Source: Setophaga petechia
Taxonomy: Eukaryota; Chordata; Aves; Passeriformes; Parulidae
Length of the DNA stretch: 64,000 nt
Direction: 5' to 3'
Assembly (NCBI GenBank): GCA_024362935.1
Contig: JANCRA010000014.1
Location: 8,759,258 to 8,823,257, forward strand
Shown here: positions 1 through 11,300 of the stretch, piece after piece
How positions within the stretch are numbered: the first letter of the stretch is position 1
Layout: each line of letters starts with the position of its first letter
The notes under the pieces: generated by a model
The model's database searches: none
Told to the model about the DNA's origin: nothing
The model's input: the letters and a program-made list of their open reading frames with translations, nothing else
Program-made: the position numbers and the translations under genes

Positions 1-2
1 TA

Positions 3-92
3 TTGGAGGTCAAGAGAGCAGATTTCTACCTTATGAACTTGGCAGCTCTCCTGCAGGCCTATGCTCCTGGTATTGATCTCGCTGTAAGATGA
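3..92 (+). other. Possible exon remnant or 3' coding end of an upstream gene
   Basis: One frame is open from the window edge and reads 29 codons (Leu-Glu-Val-Lys-Arg-Ala-Asp-Phe and so on, then an Ala/Leu-rich stretch with Ala-Pro-Gly-Ile-Asp-Leu-Ala), ending in TGA at 90-92. A good splice-donor sequence, GTAAGA, starts at 84 directly after a GCT codon, so the segment could be an internal exon (3-83) or a C-terminal coding end. The composition looks protein-like, but I do not recognise the protein and no second exon is visible before the CBFB CpG island. It could be chance; the segment is short and truncated by the window. Confidence 0.25.
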
Positions 93-770
93 ATAGTGAT
101 ATGGATTTTTTTTTTAAATGTCTTATTTTGGGACCTTTTAAATGTGGCTGACATTCACGAAAATTTCACTTAAGGGTTGATATTAATCTAAATGAATCAA
201 GACAATACACAATATTTTATGTTTTCCAGATCAGTGTATCTATCTTCTTTTCAGATTGGAAAAGCCCTTTTTAAAACAGTTCTTTTAATGCTTTTAACTT
301 CTGAATTTACCTGTGTGTCTGCAATACAGTAACATACAAAAAATCAGAAGAAATAACTTAAACAATTGTCTGCAGTTTTCCTATTGATCAGAAATGTATT
401 AAGTTTCTCATAGTATATTTTCTACATTTAGAAGAAAAGTCTAAAGTTTTTTTTCTGTGAAGTCTGTATACAATAGGTTAAGGATTACTAACTTCACTCA
501 TTTTTTTATTATTTTGCTCATACTTGATTCAAATGATGTCTTCTGGCTCACCTTAGCATTGCTGGCTTTGATTTGCATGACTATGTGTGAAGTTAAGATT
601 ATAATACTGAGAGGTTAGAAAACCTCATTTCTTTATCAGAAGATCTAATATGCTCTAATATTTTAATGTTGGCAATAGGTATCGTAATATGCTTTTTGGC
701 TCATGCTGCCATCCTTATGATGCTCCAGAGCTGCTAAAAACCTGGGGGAGTAGTTGTAAGAAAAAAAATC
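93..770. other. AT-rich upstream DNA, nothing recognised
   Basis: AT-rich non-coding sequence with short T-runs and no convincing ORF, RNA gene or repeat that I can name. If the segment at 3-92 is the end of a gene, this would include its 3' UTR, but I see no canonical AATAAA signal here. Confidence 0.5.
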
Positions 771-1120
771 TCAGAATATTGAGTTGGCAGGGACCCACAA
801 GGAATATACACTCCAACTCTTACAACTGCATAGGACATCCCCAAGAGACACTCTATGCACCTGAGAGCATTGTCCACATGCGTCTTGAGCTCTGTAAGGT
901 TTGGTGCTGTGATCACTTTCCTGGGCAGCCTGTTCCATTGCCCAGCCACCCTGTGGGTGAAGAACCTTTTTCTGAAATCCAACCTAAACCTCCCCTGACA
1001 CAACTTCAGGCCATTTCCTTGGGTCCTGTCATTAATTGCCAGGGACAACATATAGGTGTCTGCCCTTCCACTTCCCCTCATGAGGAAGTTGTAGACAGCA
1101 ATGAAGAATCGAGGTATAAA
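771..1120 (-). mobile_element. CR1 LINE fragment, 3' end, 5'-truncated
   Basis: Read on the minus strand, this is the 3' part of a CR1 non-LTR retrotransposon. It encodes the C-terminal piece of the reverse-transcriptase ORF (the Trp-Asn-Arg-Leu-Pro-Arg motif near 950-970, followed by an Asn-Leu-Thr-Glu-Leu-Lys stretch). It is followed by the typical CR1 3' tail, seen on the plus strand as TTGAGTTGGCAGGGACCCAC at about 780. The frame is interrupted and the 5' end is missing, as is usual for CR1 copies. The style resembles the CR1-Y type subfamilies, but the subfamily is inferred from memory. It is not active. Confidence 0.85.
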
Positions 1121-1364
1121 GTAGGTATGTATGAAAAAACAGATTTAGAGGCAGGTGATGTATGTCCTGCAGTGCTCTTGGATTGAATTAGCTCCTGTAA
1201 AATGTGTGCTCATGAAGAACCAAGAGTTCAGGCTGCTTGCTGTGTTTCTAGCCTGAAAGTGAACTTTTCTAGTGCTGCTGCAGCGAAGCGTTGGGTTTTG
1301 GTTTTGCTCTAGACTGACACCACGACTTCAAAGACACCGAGCCACATCCTGAGGTGGTGACTGT
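1121..1364. other. Non-coding spacer before CpG island
   Basis: Short transition from AT-rich DNA to the CpG-rich CBFB promoter region. No motif or repeat that I can support. Confidence 0.5.
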
Positions 1365-1913
1365 GTGCTCCGGTTCCCCTCGGGAACGGCCCCCGCCTCG
1401 GGCAGTGCGGCTGGGCGGGCGGAGGGACTGACCGATGGACGCATCGCGTGTGGGGCGGCAGCCGGACAGCGGGCCGGCTCCTGTCGGCAGCGGGCTCTGC
1501 GACCACCCCTGGGCTCCTCCAGCCTTCACGCTGGCCTCGGGGACGGAGCCAGACGAGGAGGTGCGAGGCCAGCGCTATCCCTTCCGACCTGCCCCATCCT
1601 CACCGCCAACCTCGAGGCAGGGGGACGCGGCGCGGCCACCGCCTGCTCCCCGCCCGAGCGGACCGGCGGAGCAGGTGCTGTGAGGGGCGCGCTCCCCATC
1701 GCCACCGGGGCGCGGGGGGCGGCCGCTCCCTGCCCGCAGCACTGCTGGGGCTGCTCCCCTCGCAGCGGGGAGGCGGGAAGCGCCGAGCCGCGGTGTCGGG
1801 GGGAGCGGTGACGGGGGAGCGAGAGCAGCGGCCCCGCTGCGGGCGAGGCAGCGCCCGGCCGAGGGACGCTGAGGGGCTCTGAGTCACCCCTCGCCCGCTT
1901 CCCGCCTGGCGCG

Positions 1914-1923
1914 GCGCATGCGC
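1914..1923. promoter_or_regulatory. NRF1-type binding site
   Basis: The palindrome GCGCATGCGC matches the core of the NRF1 (nuclear respiratory factor 1) consensus exactly. It sits about 310 bp upstream of the CBFB start codon inside the CpG island, where such sites commonly lie near transcription starts. Confidence 0.6.
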
Positions 1924-2235
1924 GGCGGCGGCGGCGGAGTTGTGAATGGCGCGGCTGTTCGGGCCGAGTTTACGAGCCGGGAGGAAGTCGGAGGGGAGGG
2001 AGCGGGCTGGGGGCGGGAGCGGGCGGCGGCGGCAGCGGCAGCATCGAGCTCCGGCGGCGGCTGCGGCTGCTCTGCGTGCGCCGCGGGAGGAGGAGGGACA
2101 GGAGGAGGGAAGGGGGGGCGCCGCCGGCGGGGGCTAACAAAGGGCGAGGCGAGCGCTGGGGCTGGGACAGCGCGGGGCGGGCGGGAGGGAGGGAGGGAAG
2201 GAAGGAGGGCAGCCGGCGGCGGCGGCCCCACCACC

Positions 2236-2313
2236 ATGCCGCGGGTTGTCCCCGACCAGCGGAGCAAGTTCGAGAACGAGGAGTTCTTCAGGAAGCTGAG
2301 CCGCGAGTGCGAG
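2236..2313 (+). CDS. CBFB: CBFB coding exon 1
   Basis: Codons 1-26, starting Met-Pro-Arg-Val-Val-Pro-Asp-Gln and ending Ser-Arg-Glu-Cys-Glu, followed by a consensus donor GTAAGG at 2314. The context CCACC before the ATG is favourable. The frame stays open upstream to 1918, but the conserved N-terminus begins at this ATG. Confidence 0.98.
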
Positions 2314-5300
2314 GTAAGGCGGCGGGGCTCCCCCTTCTCTCCCTCCCTCCCGCCGTGGGTAAAGTTTCCGCGGGCCGCGGAGGGGCCGGGACAGCCCCGC
2401 ACCTCCTCTCAGCTGCGGCGGGAGCCGAGCCGGCGGCGTGGGGAGGCGCAGTCAGTGCACTCCGCTGCCCCCTTATCGCCGGGATTGGCCCCTCCTGATT
2501 GCGCACCCTGTTCCCCGCAGATTAAATACACCGGCTTCAGGGACCGGCCACACGAGGAGAGGCAGGCCCGCTTCCAGAACGCCTGCCGCGACGGCCGCTC
2601 CGAGATCGTAAGTGGCGCCGCGCTCCCCGCGGTGCTCGCCGGCACCGGACCGGGCCGCGCTCGGCTCGTGAAATAAAAGTTTGGGGGAAGCCGTCGGGGC
2701 AGCGAGCGCTCCGCGATGCCCAAGCCCGAAGGCTCGGGGCCGGGACGGTGCCTGAGGCCGGTCGGGGCCGTGCCGCGAAGGAGAGTTTTCCTTAAGGAGG
2801 GGAATGACATCGGCTGCCTTTCAAACGCCGAGGGAAAGGAGGTTTTAGTGAGCAGGCGGCATTTCTCTCAGCCGTAGGAATAGCGCCTTTCAGCCGGAGG
2901 TGTCGGCTCGTTCCCGAGCGGGGACAGCGGTTGTCCGGAGCGCCGGGGTGACAGGGAAGGAAGGAAAAGCCCCGGCAGCGGGAACGGGCTGCGCTCCTTC
3001 CCTGGGCACGTGCTACAGCTACGAGCTGCTTGTTTCAATATTCAGCTTTTTTTCTTGTCTTCTCTTTTTTTTTTCTTTCCGGAAACAGTAGCTTTGAGAA
3101 ATGAGTAACATTGTTCAGAAGGCGCTTGCTTAAAGTCCTGAGTGAGCTGTTTGATGTATTTGTGAATTAAATCAAACGCTTTTAAAATTAGGCTTTGAAA
3201 CTTGCAACTTCAGCTCCGTTTTTCTCATTCATTAAGGTTAGTTACAGACTACTGTCACCCTCTGAAATAACTGAGGTGAAGTATGGCTCAGAGTAATCAA
3301 GAACTGACTATTTCCTGGTTTGAATTCTGCTCTAGGTTGCTTCTATAGAATTAGTATTCCATAGCATTGTTAAGTTTGTAGCCCTACTATTAAAATGCAG
3401 AAGTAACCTCTTTTGCATTTACAGTCTGTAGTGAAGAGAAGGTAAAATAGAAAACAAACCCCACTTCCACCAAGTTTGCTTTTACGAACATTCTTTAATT
3501 TCATGTAGTATACATACTGCTAGTCAGTTCACAATGAAATTATTCTTATGCACAATGCAATTACTCTTATGCACATCCAAAAATACTTGAATACCAGTTA
3601 CTGTAACTGATCTTGTTCTTTTGCTTTTGTCAGTAAAAGAATACGCACTCAAGAACACAGCTACCTTTTACTGAATAACTTTATTTTAGCTAAATCTAAT
3701 CCCTGCTTATCTCTTGTTTTAGAACCTATAATATTATTTTACAGGAGGCCTCCTGTAGACAGGTTCTTGAATACAAAAAAAAAAAGAGAATAATTTTTCT
3801 TTGACCATGTTTGCTTCCTTTAAGAAAAGACCAGGGAAACAATGGGTAGGTAAGGAAGACGTAGTTTGCTAGCATTGGAAGTTCCTGTACAGGTGAAAGT
3901 ACAAAATATACCCAAATCCCTGCCTAAAGAAAAAAAAGGCCATGTAGCTTATAACTAGCTTTCTAATGCAGCCTGTGCAGTTATTTATATAAATGGGAAA
4001 TCGCTGTAGTTCCACCTTTGTACTTCTGTGCCTGCTGCTGCCTTTTTTTTTGCCAGAACTTCATCCCTTGGAAGCAAGCAGTGATGCATGTTCTACATAT
4101 TTTCACTCTACTTAATTATAAAACGGGCTCTATATTTCTTCATCTGAAACATCTGGTTTTGTTTTGTGAACAGGGCATGAGTAGTCAGGTTTATTTAGAA
4201 ATGTAGTGTATGTAATGACTGATGTTAAAAAGAGCTAGTAATTTTACTTCTTTTTTTTTGGTCTTGAATGTTTTTCCAGACATCAAGGATTTATTCTTTT
4301 ATCTCCAAAGGGAGCCTTTGCAAATGACCTTACATATTTTGAAGCAGAAAAAAAAAGCCCAGAGAACAGCTCAGGGATTTAATGTAAAACCGGCAGTAAG
4401 TTGTTGGTTACGTGTGTCAAATAGCTCTTGATTGAATAAAGGAAATAATTAGTAATATTACTGAGGAGTACATGTGAAGTGTATTGAATAAGATTTCACG
4501 TTTACTGGCAATGCTTTGATAACTTAAATAACCTCACATGTTTGGTTTGCTTTGGAAGGTGCTTGTATTTACGTTGTCTGTGTGTGGGTCAGGTCGCCCT
4601 TGTACTACCTGATAAGCTTTTTGCAAAATTTGTGACATAAATGTCTGATAGCTTTTCAGACGGAGATTTAAAAGGCTCTGCAGACAAAACTAGAGTTGTC
4701 TTACTTTGAAGTTTAAAACCAAACTAGTGGTGTGATTTTTTTAAATCATTATTGTTATTTTTTATTTAATTTGTTTGTTATTTGGTGGAAATTAATGGCT
4801 TCCATGTAGTCTTATGTGGTTATTAGCAGGACTGTTCCCGAGTTTTTCAGTATTGACCTATGATTTGATTTAAGAAGCATGTGGGTACTTTAACTGGATG
4901 GTTTTGTCTCTTCAAAGGGAGGGAACTGGCTTCAAAAATCCAGAGAACAAATATCTACATAGCTTTTGATGGTTTAAATAGTGCCTGCCTGACTGTATGA
5001 GGATGTGGAATTTGTGTGCCTTTATCATCTTCTTTTCTCTGATATTTTCTCCCTCTTTTCATGGCCCTCTAGCACGCATTGAGGGTGGAAGCAGGAAGGC
5101 ATGGGCACTTCAGTCTTGTAGGTTTCCCAGAAAGCAAGTACAGTTCTTTTGACCCAGCACTGGACTGGTCTATAGGGCTTCAGTGGTCAGCTGGTTTACT
5201 CTCAAAGCTCTCACTCCTTGATATTTGAAATGTATAAATTAAGGATTCACTAGAGATGCTCGGAGGTAGGAGAACAGTTCTTGAGCAGACTAAATGGTGA

Positions 5301-8300
5301 AGACTCAGGGCCACAAATATTTGGAGATGGGTATATTTCCTTTTGTTGATACTAAATAGCATCCCTTGCTAAAGCAAAGGGGTAATAGGAGGTAGTGAAC
5401 CTGATAATGATGGTCTGCAGCTCTGACAGATTCGATGCCTCCTATTTGTGCAAGTGTATCCTTGATGAAACTTCTGCTACGTGGATTGAAATGTTTGTCT
5501 TTGCAAACAAATATTAATGCACCAATACAGTATTCTTCTGCCATTACTAGGACTGGTTTGTTAATTTTAATGATGTTGAGAATGTGCTTACAGGAGACAA
5601 AACAAGCAAACAAAAACAGCAACAAAAATTTAAAAATCTGTTTTTAAGAATAGCCTGGAACGAAAACTGATTGCAGAGCATTAGTCTCCCTTGGTGGAGG
5701 GGGGAAGAGCCAAGACAAAGCGCTTCTACTTTCAAAATGGGAGGTATTAATCCTGTGACAGTGTTGCAGTCCATGACTGGAAATATCTTAAATAACATGT
5801 AGCTATAGTCACAGGTAGCAGTACAGTTATGCCATGAAGTGGCTGAATTCTGGGTTGCTTGAAAGAAATTTGCTTGTCAGGAAATTCCACCTGTTAAAGT
5901 AGTACTTGTATAGCTTTTAAGAAGAACTATATTCTAGATTAATGGCCATTTAAATCTAAGTGATCATGGTAATAAATACTGTCGTTTGAATGCAAAAATT
6001 GTGTTTAACCCTGGGATTTTGATAGGAGTGATATGCTGTGAGCCTGTGTGAGTATTCACATACTTACAGGACAGCATGCTCACCTGTACCAGAGAAGAGT
6101 ATATAAATACTGTGAATCTGAATTCTGCTTGTAAACATAATTTTTTTATTTAATGTCCAGAAATTGCTGTACTCATCATCACTTGGAGTTAAGATACATT
6201 AACAAATACAGGGAGTTTATAAAGAAAACTGAATCTCATTTTTGTCTGAAATTGTAGAAAATTGTTTGCTTGAAAGCAATGTGTGCTTTTCCTAATGGGT
6301 TTAAGCCAGTCCCTTTAATGATTTTACAAAGGGCTGCAGCTCAGAGGAATTCCTACAGTTGCCTTTTCTCCCTGACACAGCATCTGCTGGTCTGGGTATC
6401 ACTGGTGTCTGAATGTGGCATGAGGACTTTGTGCTGTGCAGCTTGATTGAACTGTGTATTGATGCTGCATGCCAGCAGATGATAAAATAGGAATATTTAT
6501 CCTTCAGTTAAGTGTCTAGTTAGGTATAATTAGATTGTGAAAGGAAGCAAATCCTTTTCTTTCAAAAACAGTTGTCCTTAGTAATGGGTCTAAGGAGTTA
6601 ATTTTCCTGCAGCAGTACTTCTTTTAGAGGTAGGCAGCCTCTTTGAAAGCATGGGCAGTTTTTAACGTTGCAGGTACTAAGTTTGTGCAGGGTATCCAGA
6701 CAGAACTGAAAGGACAGATTCTAATGTCAGCAAAACTGATTTGAAAGAAGTATTGATTCCATGTTGTATTTTATATCCGAAGCAGCCAATGGCAAATGTT
6801 GTCAAAATGGAATCAGATGTTTGTAACTTAATACTTAAGAAAAATGATGAGTGCATGTTTTTGACTTTAAGTATTCTCTATGCTGCCTGGCTTAAGACAT
6901 AAACTGATGTAAAAATAAATGACTGCCTGCATAATTTATGTAATGTCTTGCTCCCTGATCCTGTTTGTATTGATTTTTCTAAAAGGCTTTTGTGGCCACA
7001 GGAACCAATCTGTCTCTCCAGTTTTTTCCGGCCAGCTGGCAGGGGGAGCAGCGACAGACACCGACCCGGGAATATGTTGACTTTGAAAGAGAAGGAGGCA
7101 AGGTAAGGAGGAAATTGTTGAAACTGAAAGAAATTTTTTTTTGTTGTGCTTATGGTCTTACTGGTATAGACTGCAAGTATGATGTGAGATTTGTAATATT
7201 TCACACATGCAGGTAGGTAGTGATGTGAGTGCAAGTGAAAGATGGTAAGATAAAATATTGCTTTGTTTTAAAGCATGCTGATGTTTAGCCAAATGGGAGA
7301 ATTGGGAAATGTGGGCAGTACTGGTGGCTTTGCATTATTTTGAAAAAGAGAAATATTTCTACTGTCATGCTATGATAAAATTTTCGGGAACAGTCTAAAT
7401 TTGGTGTTGTGTAGGTGCTTCTGAAGAAATTAGACTTTGGCCAATGAATTGAGGTAGACTAATGACAATTTGCATTTTCAGCAGGTTATTTCATTGTGTC
7501 TTTGGATGCCAGTTGGTACAGCAAGCAGTCAGTGTGCTCTAAGTGGAATGAATCTTTTTCTCAGTTTCACCATCAGCTACAATCTAGAAGCAGCATCACC
7601 ACTTTCAGAATTGATTTCTGAATCTCTTTTTTCTGAGGTGGTTGTTCCATAGGCTGATATTGAAAGCTCAAATTCCCTAGTGGCAGTGATGATTACTGTG
7701 AAGCTGTATTAGATTTAAAGTCAGAAACCTTGCTTAGTCTCATCAGAATAAAGTTACTGAAATCACCTACAGCTGGTTTTGTTTTACAGGAAAAACATAC
7801 CTTTAAAATATAGATGCTGTCTCTTATCTGTGCTCCTGTGGGTGCTTTGGGACTGATCCAAAGATCACTGAATTCAATAGGAGACTTTCTTCAGAACTCT
7901 TTTCAGTGGGTGTATACCAGCACTTAAACCCTCATAGTTTCTCTGTTTCAGGCTAATTTTTGTGTATTTTTTTTATTTTTAAAAACTTTTAATGGACTAC
8001 AAAATCCTTCCTTTTGCCTGCATTTTTTTTACCTGCCCTGGTAACAAGAAACAGCTAATGCTACCAAGCCTACCAGGCTGGAGGAAATACTTGAAGCATA
8101 TTCAGGTTTAATGGCATATTGGGTCTTTTAAATGCTGCTAGGTGGAAGATAAATATTTCCTATAGTGGGAAAACTTGATTGGAAGAAAAAAAAATTCCTG
8201 AGGGCAGTTATGGTATGTGGAATTCAAGTTAATGAGTTTTTTTGGAAAAAATTGTTTTCCATTTAGTCCTGTGAGGCTTGCAGAAGTTTGACAAATTGGG

Positions 8301-11300
8301 GGAGAAGTGAAGTTGGCTGTCTGGGTACTGACTGCTTTGCTAAGGAAACTGAATTGAATCTGGCTCTTACTGAAAAATATTGATTCTGGCTCACAATTGA
8401 ATGAGGAATTTTTCTTGTAATGTGTAAGAAGACTGAAGTCTCTCTTCTTGCCAGTTCAAAACTAATTTTATTTACTCCTATGATTTTTTTTTAACTTTGT
8501 TTTCTCTGAATGAATTCTTAAAGTACTGAACTACTTCATCCATTTTCTTGTGTTGTCTTAATCATGTAAGAGCATGGTAGGTATGCTGGATATTAAAATA
8601 GAACATGAGCCTCATTAATGAATGCCACTCCTTCTTTTATGTGTGTTTACAGTAAATTCTAGACTGCTTCACTGAAATGTTTAGAAGAATTCCTCTGAAT
8701 GAGGCTAGAGGTGGACAGGCAGATAAATGGGAATAATGCTATGCTCTGATATGAACAAATCACAAATTCACTGTTGTAATCAGCCCTCACTTGTGTAAAT
8801 CACTGTGCTCTGCACAGAATTAAAGTGCTCTGAAAGTCAGCCACTCCCATGATTGGAGCAGAGGAATGAGCAGTGGGGAGAGTGTTTTATGTTATCAGCG
8901 GAAACAGTTCAAGCCTTTCATATGAGTTGTCTGAGATGGTTCTCTCTAGATTTTTGTCATTTGGCTTAATTAAGAATTTCTTTCACAGGCTTCAGCAGTC
9001 TCTTAAAACCATGTGATTTTTGTAGCTCTGTGCAACATTGTTTTATGAGCTTTGATTTTTGAGGCAGTGCATAATGTGTGTTTGTTCATCACTGGATTTA
9101 TGCCAGTAAGGCATGTTTTTAATTATATGAATAAAAAAAGGCTAAGGGGGAAGCTGTCAGTTAATAATTATCTTAAGCATTAGTTTAAGATCTAGAATGT
9201 AGATAAACTTACCAACATTAGAATAGAATATTTTTATTCTGGAATTCTGCTTTGGTGTTTGGCTAAACAATGATGGCCCAAAATAGTTTATCCAGATTTG
9301 AAGTATGTCACTATTGTGCTAAAGCAGTTTTGTACAGAGATTGACAAAGCTACCAATGCAGCATCTGCTAGAATTGCTGCTTTGGTGATTGAATTTTAGA
9401 AAGAGCAACACTCTTGTGAAAGTTGGGATTCTGCAAATACATACTTCATAGGCTTGAGGTTTTTCAATCTGGTATTTCTTAACTGAAGGGGTTTTTTTAT
9501 ATGCTTAATTTGCCTTTTAATTTGATGCATCTGATGTTCACAATGGGTGGGTAGGCCTCTGGTGGATACCCTGTCTTCATTAATCCAAAAATTGGATGGC
9601 TCACTGTATGCTTAATGTTTCTGCTCATTTTAAACTCAAGTTTAACATTTTTTTTGAGATAGCTTTAACATTCTGTGCTGCCTTTGACCTGCAGCAAATT
9701 TAATTGTGTATTTGAGCAATTTTTCAGGTTTGTCATAGCAGAAGAAAAAGCAGCACTAAAAATAGGTCCCTAGATCATAAAAATGATGGAACATTGTATT
9801 TCATTGGGATTGTGGGTGTGTGTGGGGTGTGTCAGATGCAGTGTGTGTCCTGTTTATTGGGAGTTGAAACATACCAAGGCTTTCTGATCATCTGTGTTGT
9901 TACCTAATGTCCAGAGTGCTTTTATTTGTTTTTTTGTAAGGAATAAATGAATAGATGTTAAGAAATTGAAAGATAGGCAGTGTAGTAGTCTAATGTACTG
10001 CCTGAAATATTAGTTAATTAAACCTTGCAATTAAATGGAGAGCTTTATTTTCACCTTGGTTTTCTGGAATCATTAATGACCTAGGCTAGTTTTATTGTGA
10101 TGAGCGAAATTCTGTAATTTTTATTTCAGTTTTGTGCTGATGACATATGAACTTAAGGCTCAGCTGTGTATGGACTTCAGCACTTCTTAAAATCTAATCT
10201 TTTTCTAAGTCCCTTTGTTTTGTTAAGAACTGTCTGGTCAACTTTCTTTGCATGATTCATTTTGTGTACTTCTTAGAGTAAGGTAATGTCCTCAGTTTTC
10301 ATTTCTTATTCAAGATGTTTGTATAGCTCCACTCTTTCTTACTGGGAAGAACATTAGTTCTCAGATACGTTTTTTTCAGTGTTTAAGTACCAGTCACTGA
10401 TGAAGTCTGTGAAGTTGTTTTACTTCCCCTCCCCTTTATAATAAAATTCTCCATCTCATTCTAGTGCAGCTTTACTTCCTGTCTGTTTTTTGGTGGCAGC
10501 TGCTCGTAAACCAGAGTCTTCCACACGGGTTTATTTTACTCTAATACACCATGAACTCTGCAGCTTTGGAGGAAAGCACATCAGACATGATTTAAATTGA
10601 TTCAGATTGCCTGCTGTGCCACATGTGATGTGGCTAGAATTTCTACTCATTAGCCATTAACTTTGTTCTAGCCATAACTAAAGATTTTCAGTTTTCTTCC
10701 TAAAGATGCTGACTTTCTACTTGCACAGTTTTTTGTCAAAGCTAGATCTGATTCTGCTCTAAGTTGGTGTTAACTGCTTGGATGAATATTAAAAAAAGGA
10801 AATCTTTGTTGTGCTGCAAGTGTTACAGCAGGAGCAGTAGTGTAATGAGAAATAGTTTTTATATAAAATACAACACCTATTCAAATGGCAACCAGTAGTA
10901 CCAGCTTCCCAATTTTCCTGAGCAGCCTTAAACAATTGTTACCCTCCTGCTCATACCTTTTTGGGGGTGTGATGACCCCAAAACCTTGTGGTAGCTGGGA
11001 GAGGCTCTTCTGTGAGGAGCAGCAGGTGGTCAGGGAAGGGGATCAGCTGCTGGGCTGTCTGTGTGCTCAGAGCCTTCGAGGTACTTTTGCCTGCTCCAGC
11101 CAAGGGAAGTGGTGTTGTCCTGATGAAACCCACATCAGTGTTCTTGCTTTTGATCTTTCTCAGGCTTTTCTGTGAGCTTTAAACAAGGAGGTCAGTGTGT
11201 GGTTATTCTCACAGCAGAAAAATAGGTTTGGTGGTGTATCCAGTTTGTACCCAGCCTGGCTAAATAGCTTGCTTTTTGATTTTTTTTTTCCCTTGGAGTT

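Larger units (their letters stand above)
1365..2960 (+). promoter_or_regulatory. CBFB: CpG-island promoter of CBFB
   Basis: A long, strongly GC- and CpG-rich stretch surrounds the first two CBFB exons. It has many GC boxes (GGGCGG and its complement) and no TATA box at a sensible distance. Visible sites include a perfect NRF1-type palindrome GCGCATGCGC at 1914-1923 and an AP-1-like TGAGTCA at 1880-1886. Purine-rich GGGAGGGAGGGAAGGAAGG runs lie just upstream of the start codon (about 2185-2205). This is typical of a housekeeping promoter with dispersed start sites. The exact transcription start cannot be read from sequence; 1900-2000 is a plausible zone. GC richness also creates many spurious ORFs here. 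Confidence 0.85.

Noticed and set aside
1365..2506. Multiple ORFs on both strands around the CBFB first exon
   Set aside because: Same CpG-island effect. Only the segments matching CBFB exons are supported.
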